Positions 1 through 6,797 are shown, counted from the stretch's first letter. The stretch is 10,042 nucleotides of DNA from an uncultured Bacilli bacterium (GCA_934149245.1 CAKPER010000038.1:1-10042); one strand, 5' to 3'. A program made the numbers and translations. The notes: generated from the letters alone by a model not told the origin.

Positions 1-35
1 AAGCAACCTTACAAAGTAATTATACAATACTTTAG

Positions 36-72
36 AAAAAAAGAAAAGAGTATTGAACTTTGTCAACACTCT
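36..72 (-). terminator. Intrinsic terminator of the spoIVB-like gene
   Basis: On the minus strand a 10-bp stem (arms 72-63 and 56-47, one G-U pair, 6-nt loop) is followed by a T-rich tail at 46-36 (TTTCTTTTTTT). It lies about 30 bases after the stop codon and is the strongest terminator at this end. Confidence 0.8.
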
Positions 73-74
73 GA

Positions 75-102
75 AAACTATTTAAAGTGAGTTAAATAGT
101 TT
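75..102 (-). repeat. Hairpin overlapping the stop codon of the spoIVB-like gene
   Basis: A perfect 11-bp inverted repeat (75-85 and 92-102, 6-base loop) starts within the TAA stop codon and stands immediately before the terminator at 36-72. Its tail is only TTTTC, so it looks like an mRNA 3'-end stabilising or auxiliary terminator hairpin. Confidence 0.6.
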
Positions 103-1093
103 AGTTTTCTGCTTCTTCTAACATATTAGTAATAAATATTCCGTATCCTTTTGTACAATCATCTACGACAACATGGGTAACAGCACCTATAATATTATCA
201 CCTTGGATTATTGGACTTCCACTCATTCCTTGTACTATGCCACCTGATATTTTTAAAAGTTCGTTATCGGTTACTTCAAATAGCATATTTTTAGTGCTTT
301 TTGTGTCTTTATTAATTTTTAAAATATTGATTTTGTATTCTTTGATTTCTTCACCTTTAGTTACTGTCAGTATGGAGGCTTCACCTGGTTTTATTTCGGA
401 TGGCTGTGCTACTTTATATAATTTATTTTGTGGGATAGTAGTTTTGTAAGTTCCGAATATTCCAGACGTGCTATTTTCGGTTATGTTACCAAAAATGTCG
501 TTTGAGTTGTATATAGCGTTTTTTTCACCGGGATTTCCCTCGATGGATGGATTAATACTTGTTACAGTTGATGAATATATTTTACCATCTTTAATTTCTA
601 ATTTTTGTCCTGTTGTTTTTTCAATTATTTCATGACCTAGAGCTCCATATATTTTGGAGTTTGGATCTATAAATGTTAGGGTACCAACACCACTAATACT
701 ATCTTTGACATATAAACCGGTTTTGTATACGTTATCGTTATCTTGAATTAAAGTTAATTCTGTTTGATATTCTTTATTGGCTCTTAAGTATGATATGGTT
801 ACAGTATCATTTCTAGTATCGTCTATGGCATTAATCATTTCTTTAATAGATGAGACTGGTGTTTCATTTATTTTGATTATTTTATCACCTGTTTTTAAAT
901 TAGCATTTTTAGCAGGGCTTTCTTTGTTTACTTCGTATGTTCCTACTATTATTACGCCATTGGAATCTAATTCTATACCAATATTTTGACCACCTGCTAT
1001 TACATAATCTGAATAAGCAAAAACATTTAAAGGTAATATTATGTTTGTTAAAAGAAGCAATAGTAATGTTGCAAGTTTTTTCTTTTTAAACAT
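101..1093 (-). CDS. spoIVB: SpoIVB-like PDZ serine peptidase (family S55)
   Basis: 330 aa. The protein has an N-terminal Lys-rich stretch and hydrophobic segment (residues 3-26, possible cleavage after VFA26), a PDZ domain (about 38-115, with the SPAKNANLKTGDKI carboxylate-loop region) and an S55 peptidase domain (about 125-325). The catalytic triad can be placed: His154 in GALGHEI, Asp276 in VTDNELL and Ser291 in GIVQGMSGSPI. The 15-residue Asp-Ser spacing equals that recalled for B. subtilis SpoIVB (D363/S378). In Bacillus this enzyme is secreted from the forespore and cleaves SpoIVFA, releasing the SpoIVFB protease that activates sigma-K. Here it is shorter than the 426-aa Bacillus protein. 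The start is an ATG with AGGAGATG at 1107-1100. It follows yigZ by 139 bp and ends at tandem hairpins. The usual neighbour spo0A is not in the window, so a sporulation role is inference. Family assignment is firm. Confidence 0.92.
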   Translation of the reverse strand: MFKKKKLATLLLLLLTNIILPLNVFAYSDYVIAGGQNIGIELDSNGVIIVGTYEVNKESPAKNANLKTGDKIIKINETPVSSIKEMINAIDDTRNDTVTISYLRANKEYQTELTLIQDNDNVYKTGLYVKDSISGVGTLTFIDPNSKIYGALGHEIIEKTTGQKLEIKDGKIYSSTVTSINPSIEGNPGEKNAIYNSNDIFGNITENSTSGIFGTYKTTIPQNKLYKVAQPSEIKPGEASILTVTKGEEIKEYKINILKINKDTKSTKNMLFEVTDNELLKISGGIVQGMSGSPIIQGDNIIGAVTHVVVDDCTKGYGIFITNMLEEAEN

Positions 1094-1127
1094 AAATTAC
1101 ATCTCCTTTTTCTTCTTACAGATTACA

Positions 1128-1157
1128 TTATTATTATTGCTAAAATAAAGATGTAAA
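1128..1157 (-). promoter_or_regulatory. Possible promoter for the spoIVB-like gene
   Basis: On the minus strand TTTACA (1157-1152) is followed after about 17-19 bases by an AT-rich TAATAA-like -10 region. The match is modest and repeats of ATT/AAT make the -10 uncertain. No convincing sigma-G-type pair was seen. The gene could instead be read through from yigZ. Confidence 0.3.
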
Positions 1158-1232
1158 TACTTATAAATTTATTCCAAAATTATTAATATTTGGTAGTTTA
1201 TTTTGGGTATAATTTTTATTTTTTAGTTAATA

Positions 1233-1802
1233 TTATAAATAAATATTTTTTAGTATTATGATTTTTCCAATATTTAATTTTTGAAGTGTGTTATATAATT
1301 CTTTTGTTACATTTAAATTATAAGTTATTTTTTCATAAAATTCTTTTTTTAAAATAGTTTCATTTTTTAAAATATAATTTAGTTTTGAGCATTCTTCATA
1401 GCTAATTATTATATCTATATTATAGCCTTCTTTTAGTTCGATTATATGATCTTTTAGGCAATCTGATACACTTTTAGAATATGCTCTTATAAGTCCACCA
1501 GCTCCTAATAATATTTTTCCAAAATATCTTATTACTATACATAAACAGTTATTTAATTTGTTATATTTTAAAACTTGAAGCATAGGAAAGCCAGCAGTTT
1601 TACTTGGTTCGCCATCATCAGAGTATTTACTAATGTTATTTATTATGTAGGCATAGCAGTAATGAGTAGCATCTTTATATTCTAATTTGGCTTTTGTTAA
1701 GTAATGGTCTACTTTTTTTAAATCATCTACTTGGTATAAAAGACAGATAAATTTAGAATTTTTTATAATAATAGTATTTTGATTATCTTTAACACTTAGC
1801 AT
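1233..1802 (-). CDS. yigZ: YigZ/IMPACT (UPF0029) family protein
   Basis: 189 aa, slightly shorter than the usual 200-215 aa of bacterial YigZ/YvyE proteins. The N-terminal UPF0029/Impact domain spans about 9-115 and carries the family signatures SDDGEPSKTAGFP (61-73) and IRYFGKILLGAGGLIRAY (91-108). The C-terminal part (about 125-187) fits the ferredoxin-like DUF1949 domain. The eukaryotic relative IMPACT inhibits GCN2; the bacterial function is unsettled, with nucleic-acid or ribosome-related roles proposed. The start is an ATG with AAAGGAA at 1815-1809. Only 16 bases separate it from the upstream membrane-protein gene, so the two are probably co-transcribed. No terminator with a T-run follows it. 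Confidence 0.9.
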   Translation of the reverse strand: MLSVKDNQNTIIIKNSKFICLLYQVDDLKKVDHYLTKAKLEYKDATHYCYAYIINNISKYSDDGEPSKTAGFPMLQVLKYNKLNNCLCIVIRYFGKILLGAGGLIRAYSKSVSDCLKDHIIELKEGYNIDIIISYEECSKLNYILKNETILKKEFYEKITYNLNVTKELYNTLQKLNIGKIIILKNIYL

Positions 1803-1818
1803 GATTGGTTCCTTTCTG

Positions 1819-2406
1819 TTAGTTGAAAATATTTAAAGTAAAAGTTATATTAGTATTAATGTTTTTAGTTATTTTACCAGATATATTTATTTGATATTCA
1901 CCTGGTTTAGATATGTATTTTTTTATGTTACTAGTTAGTTTGTCGTTATAAAGATATTTATTGCTGTTTTGATATTTTATAGTCATAGATAAATTATTCT
2001 TTTTATAGTCTAAATTTTTGGTACTATCATACTTTTTTTGACAGCTAGTATTTTGATTATTTATGTAGCAAGATTTTATTTTTAATTTAAAATTATCTAG
2101 TTCATCTTTTCTAAAGTAAGTATTAGTGTTTAAGTTATAGTTTTTAGATGTATAGTCTTTATAATATATAAATGGAGGAATAAGTGGGGACTTATAAGTT
2201 TCGCTTACGGTATATTTATCTATTTTTTCATTGTCAAGGAAAAGTTCGTAGTAGAGATTATTATGAGTAGTTTTTATAAAAAGTGGTCCTTTAAAGATTG
2301 CTATTAATAGTATTAGTATTAAAATTATTATTAAGTTAATAATTATTTTGGTTTTAAAACTTTCATTATAGTTTGTAATTATATTATTAGTTATACTTTT
2401 ATTCAT
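1819..2406 (-). CDS. Membrane-anchored protein of unknown function
   Basis: 195 aa from the ATG at 2406, preceded by GTGAGGT about 5 bases upstream. The frame is open to a TTG at 2433, but that codon overlaps the -10 hexamer of the promoter, so it cannot be the start. A short Lys/Asn-rich N-terminus is followed by one hydrophobic segment (about residues 21-39, mostly Ile/Leu) and then roughly 155 residues rich in Asn, Lys, Tyr and Thr. These are predicted to lie outside the membrane as a beta-rich domain. Two cysteines nine residues apart (113 and 122) could form a disulphide. I recognise no family. It is first in a likely two-gene operon with yigZ. Confidence 0.75.
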   Translation of the reverse strand: MNKSITNNIITNYNESFKTKIIINLIIILILILLIAIFKGPLFIKTTHNNLYYELFLDNEKIDKYTVSETYKSPLIPPFIYYKDYTSKNYNLNTNTYFRKDELDNFKLKIKSCYINNQNTSCQKKYDSTKNLDYKKNNLSMTIKYQNSNKYLYNDKLTSNIKKYISKPGEYQINISGKITKNINTNITFTLNIFN

Positions 2407-2432
2407 AAATACCTCACTTACTGTACTAGTCA

Positions 2433-2461
2433 ATTATATCAAAATATTAATTAAATAGCTA
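2433..2461 (-). promoter_or_regulatory. Extended -10 promoter for the 2406 gene
   Basis: The minus strand has a consensus TATAAT at 2438-2433 preceded by TGA (an extended -10, TGn). The -35 position holds a poor TAGCTA (2461-2456) at 17-bp spacing. Predicted transcription starts near 2426, giving a leader of about 20 bases. It is back-to-back with the plus-strand promoter at 2478-2506. Confidence 0.6.
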
Positions 2462-2477
2462 TATTTTTTTGATAAAA

Positions 2478-2506
2478 TTGACATTATATTTAGAATATGC
2501 TAGACT
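2478..2506 (+). promoter_or_regulatory. Sigma-A type promoter for the pilin-hydrolase fusion gene
   Basis: A perfect -35 TTGACA (2478-2483), a 17-bp spacer, an extended -10 TGC and TAGACT (2501-2506, 4/6 of consensus). The start would be near 2513, with GGAGGA (2525-2530) 6 bases before the ATG at 2537. This is the only plus-strand promoter clearly assigned to a gene here. Confidence 0.75.
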
Positions 2507-2536
2507 TTAATTAAGTTAGTTAATGGAGGAATAGAT

Positions 2537-3604
2537 ATGTTATTTTTGAATACAGCGTGTGAAAATAGTGCTTTTTTGCAAGCTATTTATATTGTTAAGG
2601 AAATTATGAATGTGGCTTTTTTGTTAATTCCTATGGGACTTATTGTGATGATATCTGTTGATTTTTTTCAAGGAGTTATTTCTAAAGAGGATGATTTAAA
2701 AAATAATAAGGCTATGAAAATAGCTTTTAAGAGAGTTCTTATGTGTATTGGATTGTTTTTGGTACCAACTATTGTTAATTTAATGATGGGGCTTTTGAGT
2801 GATGCATCTATTAATATTTCTATTGATGAGTGTTGGAACAATGCTACACCTAGTAAGATAAAGGTATTTGCTGAGATGGAAAAAAAGCTTATGGCTGCTG
2901 AAGAGAAAGAAAGATTAGATAATATTAAGAAAAATATGAAAAGTGATCCTGAGATTGAGAAAAAAACTATTACCGATGGTAGTAGTGATAATAATTCTTC
3001 TAATGGAGCTGGTGCTGGTATAAGTAATAGTAATAATACTGATTCTTCAGATGTAGTTGATAGTAGTGAAGTATCTGCTACAGCACAGGAATTTATTAAT
3101 TTATTGGATAAATATTCTGATTATATAAAAAATAATAGCAAACACTTTAAAAACAGCAATAGAAATAATCCAACTACTTTTGGTTCAGTTAAAAGTAGAG
3201 TTAATAATGGTGGTAATGTTAATGTAAATTGTGTTTCACCTGCTATGTGGGGATTACGTAAAATGAAACTCATCAATAGTAACTTTTATAGTACTACAAA
3301 CGGAGTTTTCCATGGTTCAACTACTGGAAAATTTAATAAAAAATTAACTAAAATTACTAATTTAAAGGATAAATTGGTTAAAAATGCTGCTAAAAATGAT
3401 CTTTTAAAACCTGGCGATATAATAGCAGCCAGAGATTTTAATCATACTTTTGTTTATGCTGGTTATAAAAAAGGAAAAGTTTATGTATATGAAGCTGGTG
3501 GAAATGCTAAAGGTAAAGGATATGGAAACATTGGTTGTGGTCCATTTACAGTTGGACAATATAATAAAATTAAAATAGCTAGTATACTTAGGTGGAATGA
3601 TTAA
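2537..3604 (+). CDS. Two-TM pilin-like module fused to NlpC/P60-like cysteine hydrolase domain
   Basis: 355 aa. Two hydrophobic segments (about 16-46 and 65-89) are joined by a Lys-rich loop (50-66), and the second contains FLVPTIVNLMMGLL. This pattern resembles the small two-TM pilin-like proteins of conjugation systems (TrbC/VirB2, Mbov_0395-like). A charged helix (about 108-142) and an Asn/Ser/Gly/Asp linker (about 147-178) follow. The C-terminal domain (about 182-355) looks like an NlpC/P60 or CHAP-type papain-fold hydrolase: Cys232 in NCVSPAMWGL, the LKPGDIIA strand (290-297), His303 in FNHTFVYAGY, and a possible third residue Glu319 in VYVYEAGG. The positive-inside rule puts the loop in the cytoplasm and both ends outside, with Cys8 and Cys99 on the outer face. 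Wall cleavage next to the membrane is inferred. It has its own promoter and terminator and is the only gene on this strand. Both domain assignments are from sequence pattern only. Confidence 0.75.
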   Translation: MLFLNTACENSAFLQAIYIVKEIMNVAFLLIPMGLIVMISVDFFQGVISKEDDLKNNKAMKIAFKRVLMCIGLFLVPTIVNLMMGLLSDASINISIDECWNNATPSKIKVFAEMEKKLMAAEEKERLDNIKKNMKSDPEIEKKTITDGSSDNNSSNGAGAGISNSNNTDSSDVVDSSEVSATAQEFINLLDKYSDYIKNNSKHFKNSNRNNPTTFGSVKSRVNNGGNVNVNCVSPAMWGLRKMKLINSNFYSTTNGVFHGSTTGKFNKKLTKITNLKDKLVKNAAKNDLLKPGDIIAARDFNHTFVYAGYKKGKVYVYEAGGNAKGKGYGNIGCGPFTVGQYNKIKIASILRWND

Positions 3605-3611
3605 ATTTTAT

Positions 3612-3655
3612 AAAAAAACTCAGTATTTAGTTTATTTCTAAGTATTGAGTTTTTT
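3612..3655. terminator. Bidirectional intrinsic terminator between convergent genes
   Basis: Arms 3619-3630 and 3638-3649 form a 12-bp stem (two G-U wobbles in the plus-strand RNA) around a 7-base loop. It is flanked by an A-run (3612-3618) and a T-run (3650-3655), so it can end transcription from the fusion gene on the plus strand and from the SPFH gene on the minus strand. It starts 8 bases after the plus-strand stop codon. Confidence 0.9.
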
Positions 3656-3665
3656 GGTACTAATA

Positions 3666-4559
3666 TTAATTATTTTCATCTTTTTTTGTTATTTCAGATA
3701 AGGTTACACCAAGAGATGCTATATTTTGTAGTTCTGAAGGAATTACTATTTTTGTAGATTTTCCATCAGCTACTTTTTCCATTGCTTCTAGACTTTTTAA
3801 GGCTATTACAGATTTATCAGCTTTAGCACTTTTTAAAAGTTCTATTCCCTTAGCTTCGGCTTCTTTTATTTTGAGTAACGCTTCAGCTTCTCCTTCAGCT
3901 ATTCTTATTTTGGATTCTTTATTAGCTTCAGCTCTAAGAATTGCACTTTCTTTCTCACCTTCGGCAATTAGAATGCTAGATTTTTTTTCACCTTCAGCTT
4001 GAAGAATTTTTTCTCTTCTTTCACGTTCAGCACGCATTTGTTTTTCCATGGCTTCTTGAATATCACGAGGTGGAATGATGTTTTTAACTTCAACACGATT
4101 AATTTTAATTCCCCATGGATCAGTTGCTTCATCTAATATAGAACGCATTTTAGAATTGATTATATCTCTTGATGTTAGAGTTTGATCAAGTTCTAACTCT
4201 CCTATTAAATTTCTTAATGTAGTTGCAGTTAAATTTTCAATAGCATTAATTGGATTATCTACTCCATAAGTAAATAATTTAGCGTCTGTTATTTGAAAAT
4301 ATACTACTGTATCTATTTGCATTGTAACATTATCTTTGGTAATTACTGGTTGTGGTGGGAAATCTTTTACAATTTCTTTTAAAGTTACAATTTCTCTTAC
4401 TTTATCTATGAAGGGAACTAGAAAATGTAATCCATTATCCCAGGTTTCATAGTAAGAACCTAATCTTTCTATAATATATCTTTTTGCTTGTGGTACTACT
4501 TTTATGCATGGTATGATGAAAATTACCACTAATATTAGTAAAATTATTAATATTGGCAT
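3666..4559 (-). CDS. SPFH/band 7 (stomatin/paraslipin-like) membrane scaffold protein
   Basis: 297 aa. An N-terminal TM segment (residues 2-19) is followed by the SPFH/band 7 domain (about 21-175), with VPQAKRYIIERLGSYYETW and the late TDPWGIKINRVEVKNIIPP stretch typical of stomatins and QmcA/paraslipins. A charged coiled coil (about 177-242) comes next and shows six 11-residue repeats beginning AE. A short hydrophobic C-terminal region (270-290) ends the protein. These proteins oligomerise on membranes and organise microdomains. Those encoded beside NfeD are thought to act with it. The gene starts 3 bases after the nfeD stop; its GGGAGG site lies inside the last nfeD codons, so the pair is translationally close and surely co-transcribed. 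It ends at the bidirectional terminator at 3612-3655. Confidence 0.95.
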   Translation of the reverse strand: MPILIILLILVVIFIIPCIKVVPQAKRYIIERLGSYYETWDNGLHFLVPFIDKVREIVTLKEIVKDFPPQPVITKDNVTMQIDTVVYFQITDAKLFTYGVDNPINAIENLTATTLRNLIGELELDQTLTSRDIINSKMRSILDEATDPWGIKINRVEVKNIIPPRDIQEAMEKQMRAERERREKILQAEGEKKSSILIAEGEKESAILRAEANKESKIRIAEGEAEALLKIKEAEAKGIELLKSAKADKSVIALKSLEAMEKVADGKSTKIVIPSELQNIASLGVTLSEITKKDENN

Positions 4560-4562
4560 ATA

Positions 4563-4979
4563 TTATTCCTCCCATCTTTTGACTTTTAATTTTACGCCAT
4601 CTATCTTAAGTATCTTTACTTTGTCTCCTATTTTTAAGTTTTCTTTTGATACTGCCGACCAAATTTTTCCATCAACTTTTACTTCCCCTATTTTTAATTC
4701 TGTTATATCATCTGTTACTATACCTTTCATTCCAATAACTCTATCGAAATTGGTTTTTTCTTTTTTTACTAATTTTTTTTCTAGAGTAGTTCTAGTTGTT
4801 ATTAAAAGAATTATTCCTATTATAACAAATGCTGCAAATTCTAGCATAAAGTTATCTATTATTAAAGATATAGCAAGTGCTACTAAGGCACTAATAACAA
4901 ACCAAATACTTACTAATTGGACTGTTATAGCTTCTATAAAACCTAGAAATATAACTATTCCTAGCCAAAAATATGTCAT
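4563..4979 (-). CDS. nfeD: NfeD family membrane protein (short form)
   Basis: 138 aa from the ATG at 4979, 9 bases after AGGAG (4993-4989). An in-frame TTG at 4988 abuts that site and is unlikely to be used. Hydrophobic segments fill about residues 2-62 (three to four TM helices). The C-terminal soluble domain (about 77-138) fits the NfeD OB-fold, with GMKGIVTDDI, VDGKIWSAVS and IKIGDKVKI-type strands ending LKVKRWEE. This is the short form without the N-terminal ClpP-like protease domain. NfeD proteins occur almost always with stomatin/SPFH partners, as here (3-base gap to the SPFH gene), and are thought to support membrane-microdomain assembly. Confidence 0.9.
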   Translation of the reverse strand: MTYFWLGIVIFLGFIEAITVQLVSIWFVISALVALAISLIIDNFMLEFAAFVIIGIILLITTRTTLEKKLVKKEKTNFDRVIGMKGIVTDDITELKIGEVKVDGKIWSAVSKENLKIGDKVKILKIDGVKLKVKRWEE

Positions 4980-5019
4980 GACTTTCAACTCCTATTAAAT
5001 TTTTTTGTTTTTTTAGTAT

Positions 5020-5048
5020 ATTTTATAATTCGTTATTCATAATGGCAA
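5020..5048 (-). promoter_or_regulatory. Promoter for nfeD-SPFH overlapping the end of ynbB
   Basis: The minus strand reads TTGCCA (5048-5043, 5/6 of -35 consensus), an exact 17-bp spacer, and TAAAAT (5025-5020, 5/6 of -10 consensus), whose first three bases are the ynbB stop codon. Predicted start is near 5013, giving a leader of about 34 bases to the nfeD ATG. No terminator separates ynbB from nfeD, so read-through is also likely. Confidence 0.6.
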
Positions 5049-6270
5049 CTAGTATATTAGTTATAGCAAGTTTACCATAACTATATGTTACACCACCTTG
5101 CTGGTAAGCTATGTATGGGGCTCTTATGGGGCCATCACATGATAATTCTATTGATGAGCCTTGAACGAATGTTCCTGCTGCCATTATTACCTTATCTGTG
5201 TATCCGGGCATATCCCATTCTACAGGGATAACATTTGAATCTATGGGGCTAGATGTTTGTATTAATTGGCAATACTTTATTAATTTATCTTTATTTTTAA
5301 ATATTATATTTTGAACGATATCTGCTCTAGTGTCGTTATATTTTGGTTCAACTTCAAAGCCGTTTTTTTCCATAATATAGCTTGTTAGAATGGCTGTTTT
5401 AAGTGCACTTGCAACTATACTTGGAGCCATAAATAATCCTTGCATAATGCTTTTGTTAAGACCTAGTGAAGGTCCTACTTCCTTATCTTCACCAGCAACA
5501 TTTAATCTAGAGGCACATAATTTAATTAAATCAGCCCTTCCTACGATATATCCACCGTTTGGAGCAAGGGAGCCACCTAAATTCTTTATAAGAGAGCCTA
5601 CTACAATATCAGCTCCATACTCTGTTGGCTCAGTGGTACTTACAAATTCGCAATAACAATTATCAATCATAATAATTATATTTTTATCAATATTCTTAAT
5701 GAATTTGATTACTTGTTCTAACTTTTCGTTGGTAATACTTTTTCTGGTTGAATATCCTTTGCTTCTTTGAATTTCTATTAATTTTATTTTAGAACTAGTG
5801 ATTACTTCTTTTATTTTATCATAGTCAAAATCATTATTTATTAAATCTATTTGTTGGTATTTTATTCCAAAGTTTATAAGAGATGATTGGTTTTCTACTA
5901 GTCCTATTACTTCATCTAAAGTATCGTATGGTTTTCCTGTTATGGAAAGCATGATATCTCCTGGTCTTAGACAAGCCCAAAGTGCAGTTGAGATAGCATG
6001 GGTTCCAGATATAAATTGACATCTGACTAAAGCATCTTCGGCTTTGAAAATATCAGCGTATATTTTTTCTATTTTATCACGTCCATAATCGTTATAGCCA
6101 TAGCCAGAAGTTGTATTAAAGTCCGTTTCAGTTACGTTATATTTTTGAAAAGTCTCTAAGACTTTCTTGCTATTATAATATTCTATATCATCTATTTTAG
6201 AATAGATATCTTTTAAATTATTTTCTGCATCTTTAATTGTATCTTCAATATTTTGATTTATCTTTTGCAT
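5023..6270 (-). CDS. ynbB: YnbB-type PLP enzyme, methionine gamma-lyase/aluminium-resistance family
   Basis: 415 aa, the usual length of this fold-type I PLP family (Met_gamma_lyase domain, B. subtilis YnbB). The N-terminal motif SGYGYNDYGRDKIEKIYADIF (around 55-75) is characteristic. The CQFISGTHAIS segment (84-94) should bind the cofactor phosphate, Asp203 in IIMIDNCYCEF should contact the pyridine nitrogen, and Lys229 in VVGSLIKNLGG should carry the Schiff base, followed by APNGGYIVG. The C-terminal domain has the conserved DGPIRAPYIAYQQGGVTYSYGK region (379-400). Family members are annotated as cystathionine beta-lyase-like or aluminium-resistance proteins; the physiological substrate is not established. 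The ATG at 6270 is 6 bases from AGAGGTGA (6284-6277). In Bacillus the gene lies beside hflX and glnR; neither is here. Confidence 0.93.
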   Translation of the reverse strand: MQKINQNIEDTIKDAENNLKDIYSKIDDIEYYNSKKVLETFQKYNVTETDFNTTSGYGYNDYGRDKIEKIYADIFKAEDALVRCQFISGTHAISTALWACLRPGDIMLSITGKPYDTLDEVIGLVENQSSLINFGIKYQQIDLINNDFDYDKIKEVITSSKIKLIEIQRSKGYSTRKSITNEKLEQVIKFIKNIDKNIIIMIDNCYCEFVSTTEPTEYGADIVVGSLIKNLGGSLAPNGGYIVGRADLIKLCASRLNVAGEDKEVGPSLGLNKSIMQGLFMAPSIVASALKTAILTSYIMEKNGFEVEPKYNDTRADIVQNIIFKNKDKLIKYCQLIQTSSPIDSNVIPVEWDMPGYTDKVIMAAGTFVQGSSIELSCDGPIRAPYIAYQQGGVTYSYGKLAITNILVAIMNNEL

Positions 6271-6293
6271 AAACAGTCACCTCTAATGATATT

Positions 6294-6299
6294 ATTATA
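6294..6299 (-). promoter_or_regulatory. Promoter -10 for ynbB
   Basis: A consensus TATAAT on the minus strand (6299-6294) lies 10 bases before the ribosome binding site, just downstream of the preceding gene's terminator. The expected -35 position (6322-6317, TTTTCT) is weak. Confidence 0.45.
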
Positions 6300-6312
6300 C
6301 TATATGTTTTTA

Positions 6313-6340
6313 TAAAAGAAAAGAATGATTGCTCATTCTT
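6313..6340 (-). terminator. Terminator of the DUF3592 gene
   Basis: A perfect 8-bp inverted repeat (6321-6328 and 6333-6340, 4-base loop) is followed on the minus strand by TTCTTTTA. The stem begins inside the TAA stop codon (6341-6339) of the DUF3592 gene. Confidence 0.7.
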
Positions 6341-6770
6341 ATAAATAATTATCTCTTATTATTCTAAAAAATCTTGGTCCAGTTTTTAATACTAAAATTA
6401 GTCCTATTATTAGTGCTATATATCCTTGGTAACCAAATCTACTAGTTCTGACACTTGTAGGAGTAAAGAAATCATAATATAAATCCATTTTGTCTCCTAC
6501 TTTAAGATCTGTTCTACTTGTATCTACAGTTGCTGTATAATCTGCTCTATTAGCATTATAAGATAAATTGACAGATACTGCAGCAACATTTCCATTAGCA
6601 TCAGTACTAGTTTTTACTCCAGTTACAGTTCCTTCAGCTTTTATAATATTTAATTTGAGGTTATTATCTCTTACTAATAAAGCACCTAATACGGTTAGAA
6701 CAACTCCAATAATACAAATAATCATTACACCAATATTTAAGTCTTCTTTTTTACTTTCAGTCTTGCCCAT
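6339..6770 (-). CDS. DUF3592 domain membrane protein
   Basis: 143 aa. There are two TM helices (about 13-33 and 114-132). The intervening soluble domain of about 80 residues starts KAEGTVTGVKTS and continues VSVNLSYNANRADYTATV to KVGDKMDLYYDFFTPTSVR. This TM, beta-domain, TM layout with a late VGD...YY/DP-like motif is that of DUF3592. No function is established for the family; it is a common small envelope protein in Gram-positive bacteria. By the positive-inside rule both ends are cytoplasmic and the beta domain is outside. The ATG at 6770 is preceded by GAAAGGATGG at a rather long spacing. It is monocistronic, with its own promoter (6798-6825) and terminator. Confidence 0.8.
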   Translation of the reverse strand: MGKTESKKEDLNIGVMIICIIGVVLTVLGALLVRDNNLKLNIIKAEGTVTGVKTSTDANGNVAAVSVNLSYNANRADYTATVDTSRTDLKVGDKMDLYYDFFTPTSVRTSRFGYQGYIALIIGLILVLKTGPRFFRIIRDNYL

Positions 6771-6797
6771 TTTATTCCATCCTTTCCTTCTAGTATA

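Noticed and set aside
1174..1206. 7-base inverted repeat (CCAAAAT/ATTTTGG) after yigZ as a terminator
   Set aside because: The 19-base loop and lack of a T-run on the minus strand make it a chance repeat in A/T-rich DNA.
2537..2836. The two-TM module as evidence for a conjugative element or T4SS locus
   Set aside because: No VirB4, VirD4, relaxase or integrase gene is in the window, and the surrounding genes look chromosomal.
4504..4998. Plus-strand open frame of 164 codons opposite nfeD and the SPFH start
   Set aside because: It is antisense to two well-supported genes, lacks a ribosome binding site, and its Ile/Ser/Thr/Phe-rich translation is what the complement of hydrophobic coding sequence gives.
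5390..5656. Plus-strand open frame of 88 codons inside ynbB
   Set aside because: It is antisense to a conserved enzyme and has no ribosome binding site or promoter.
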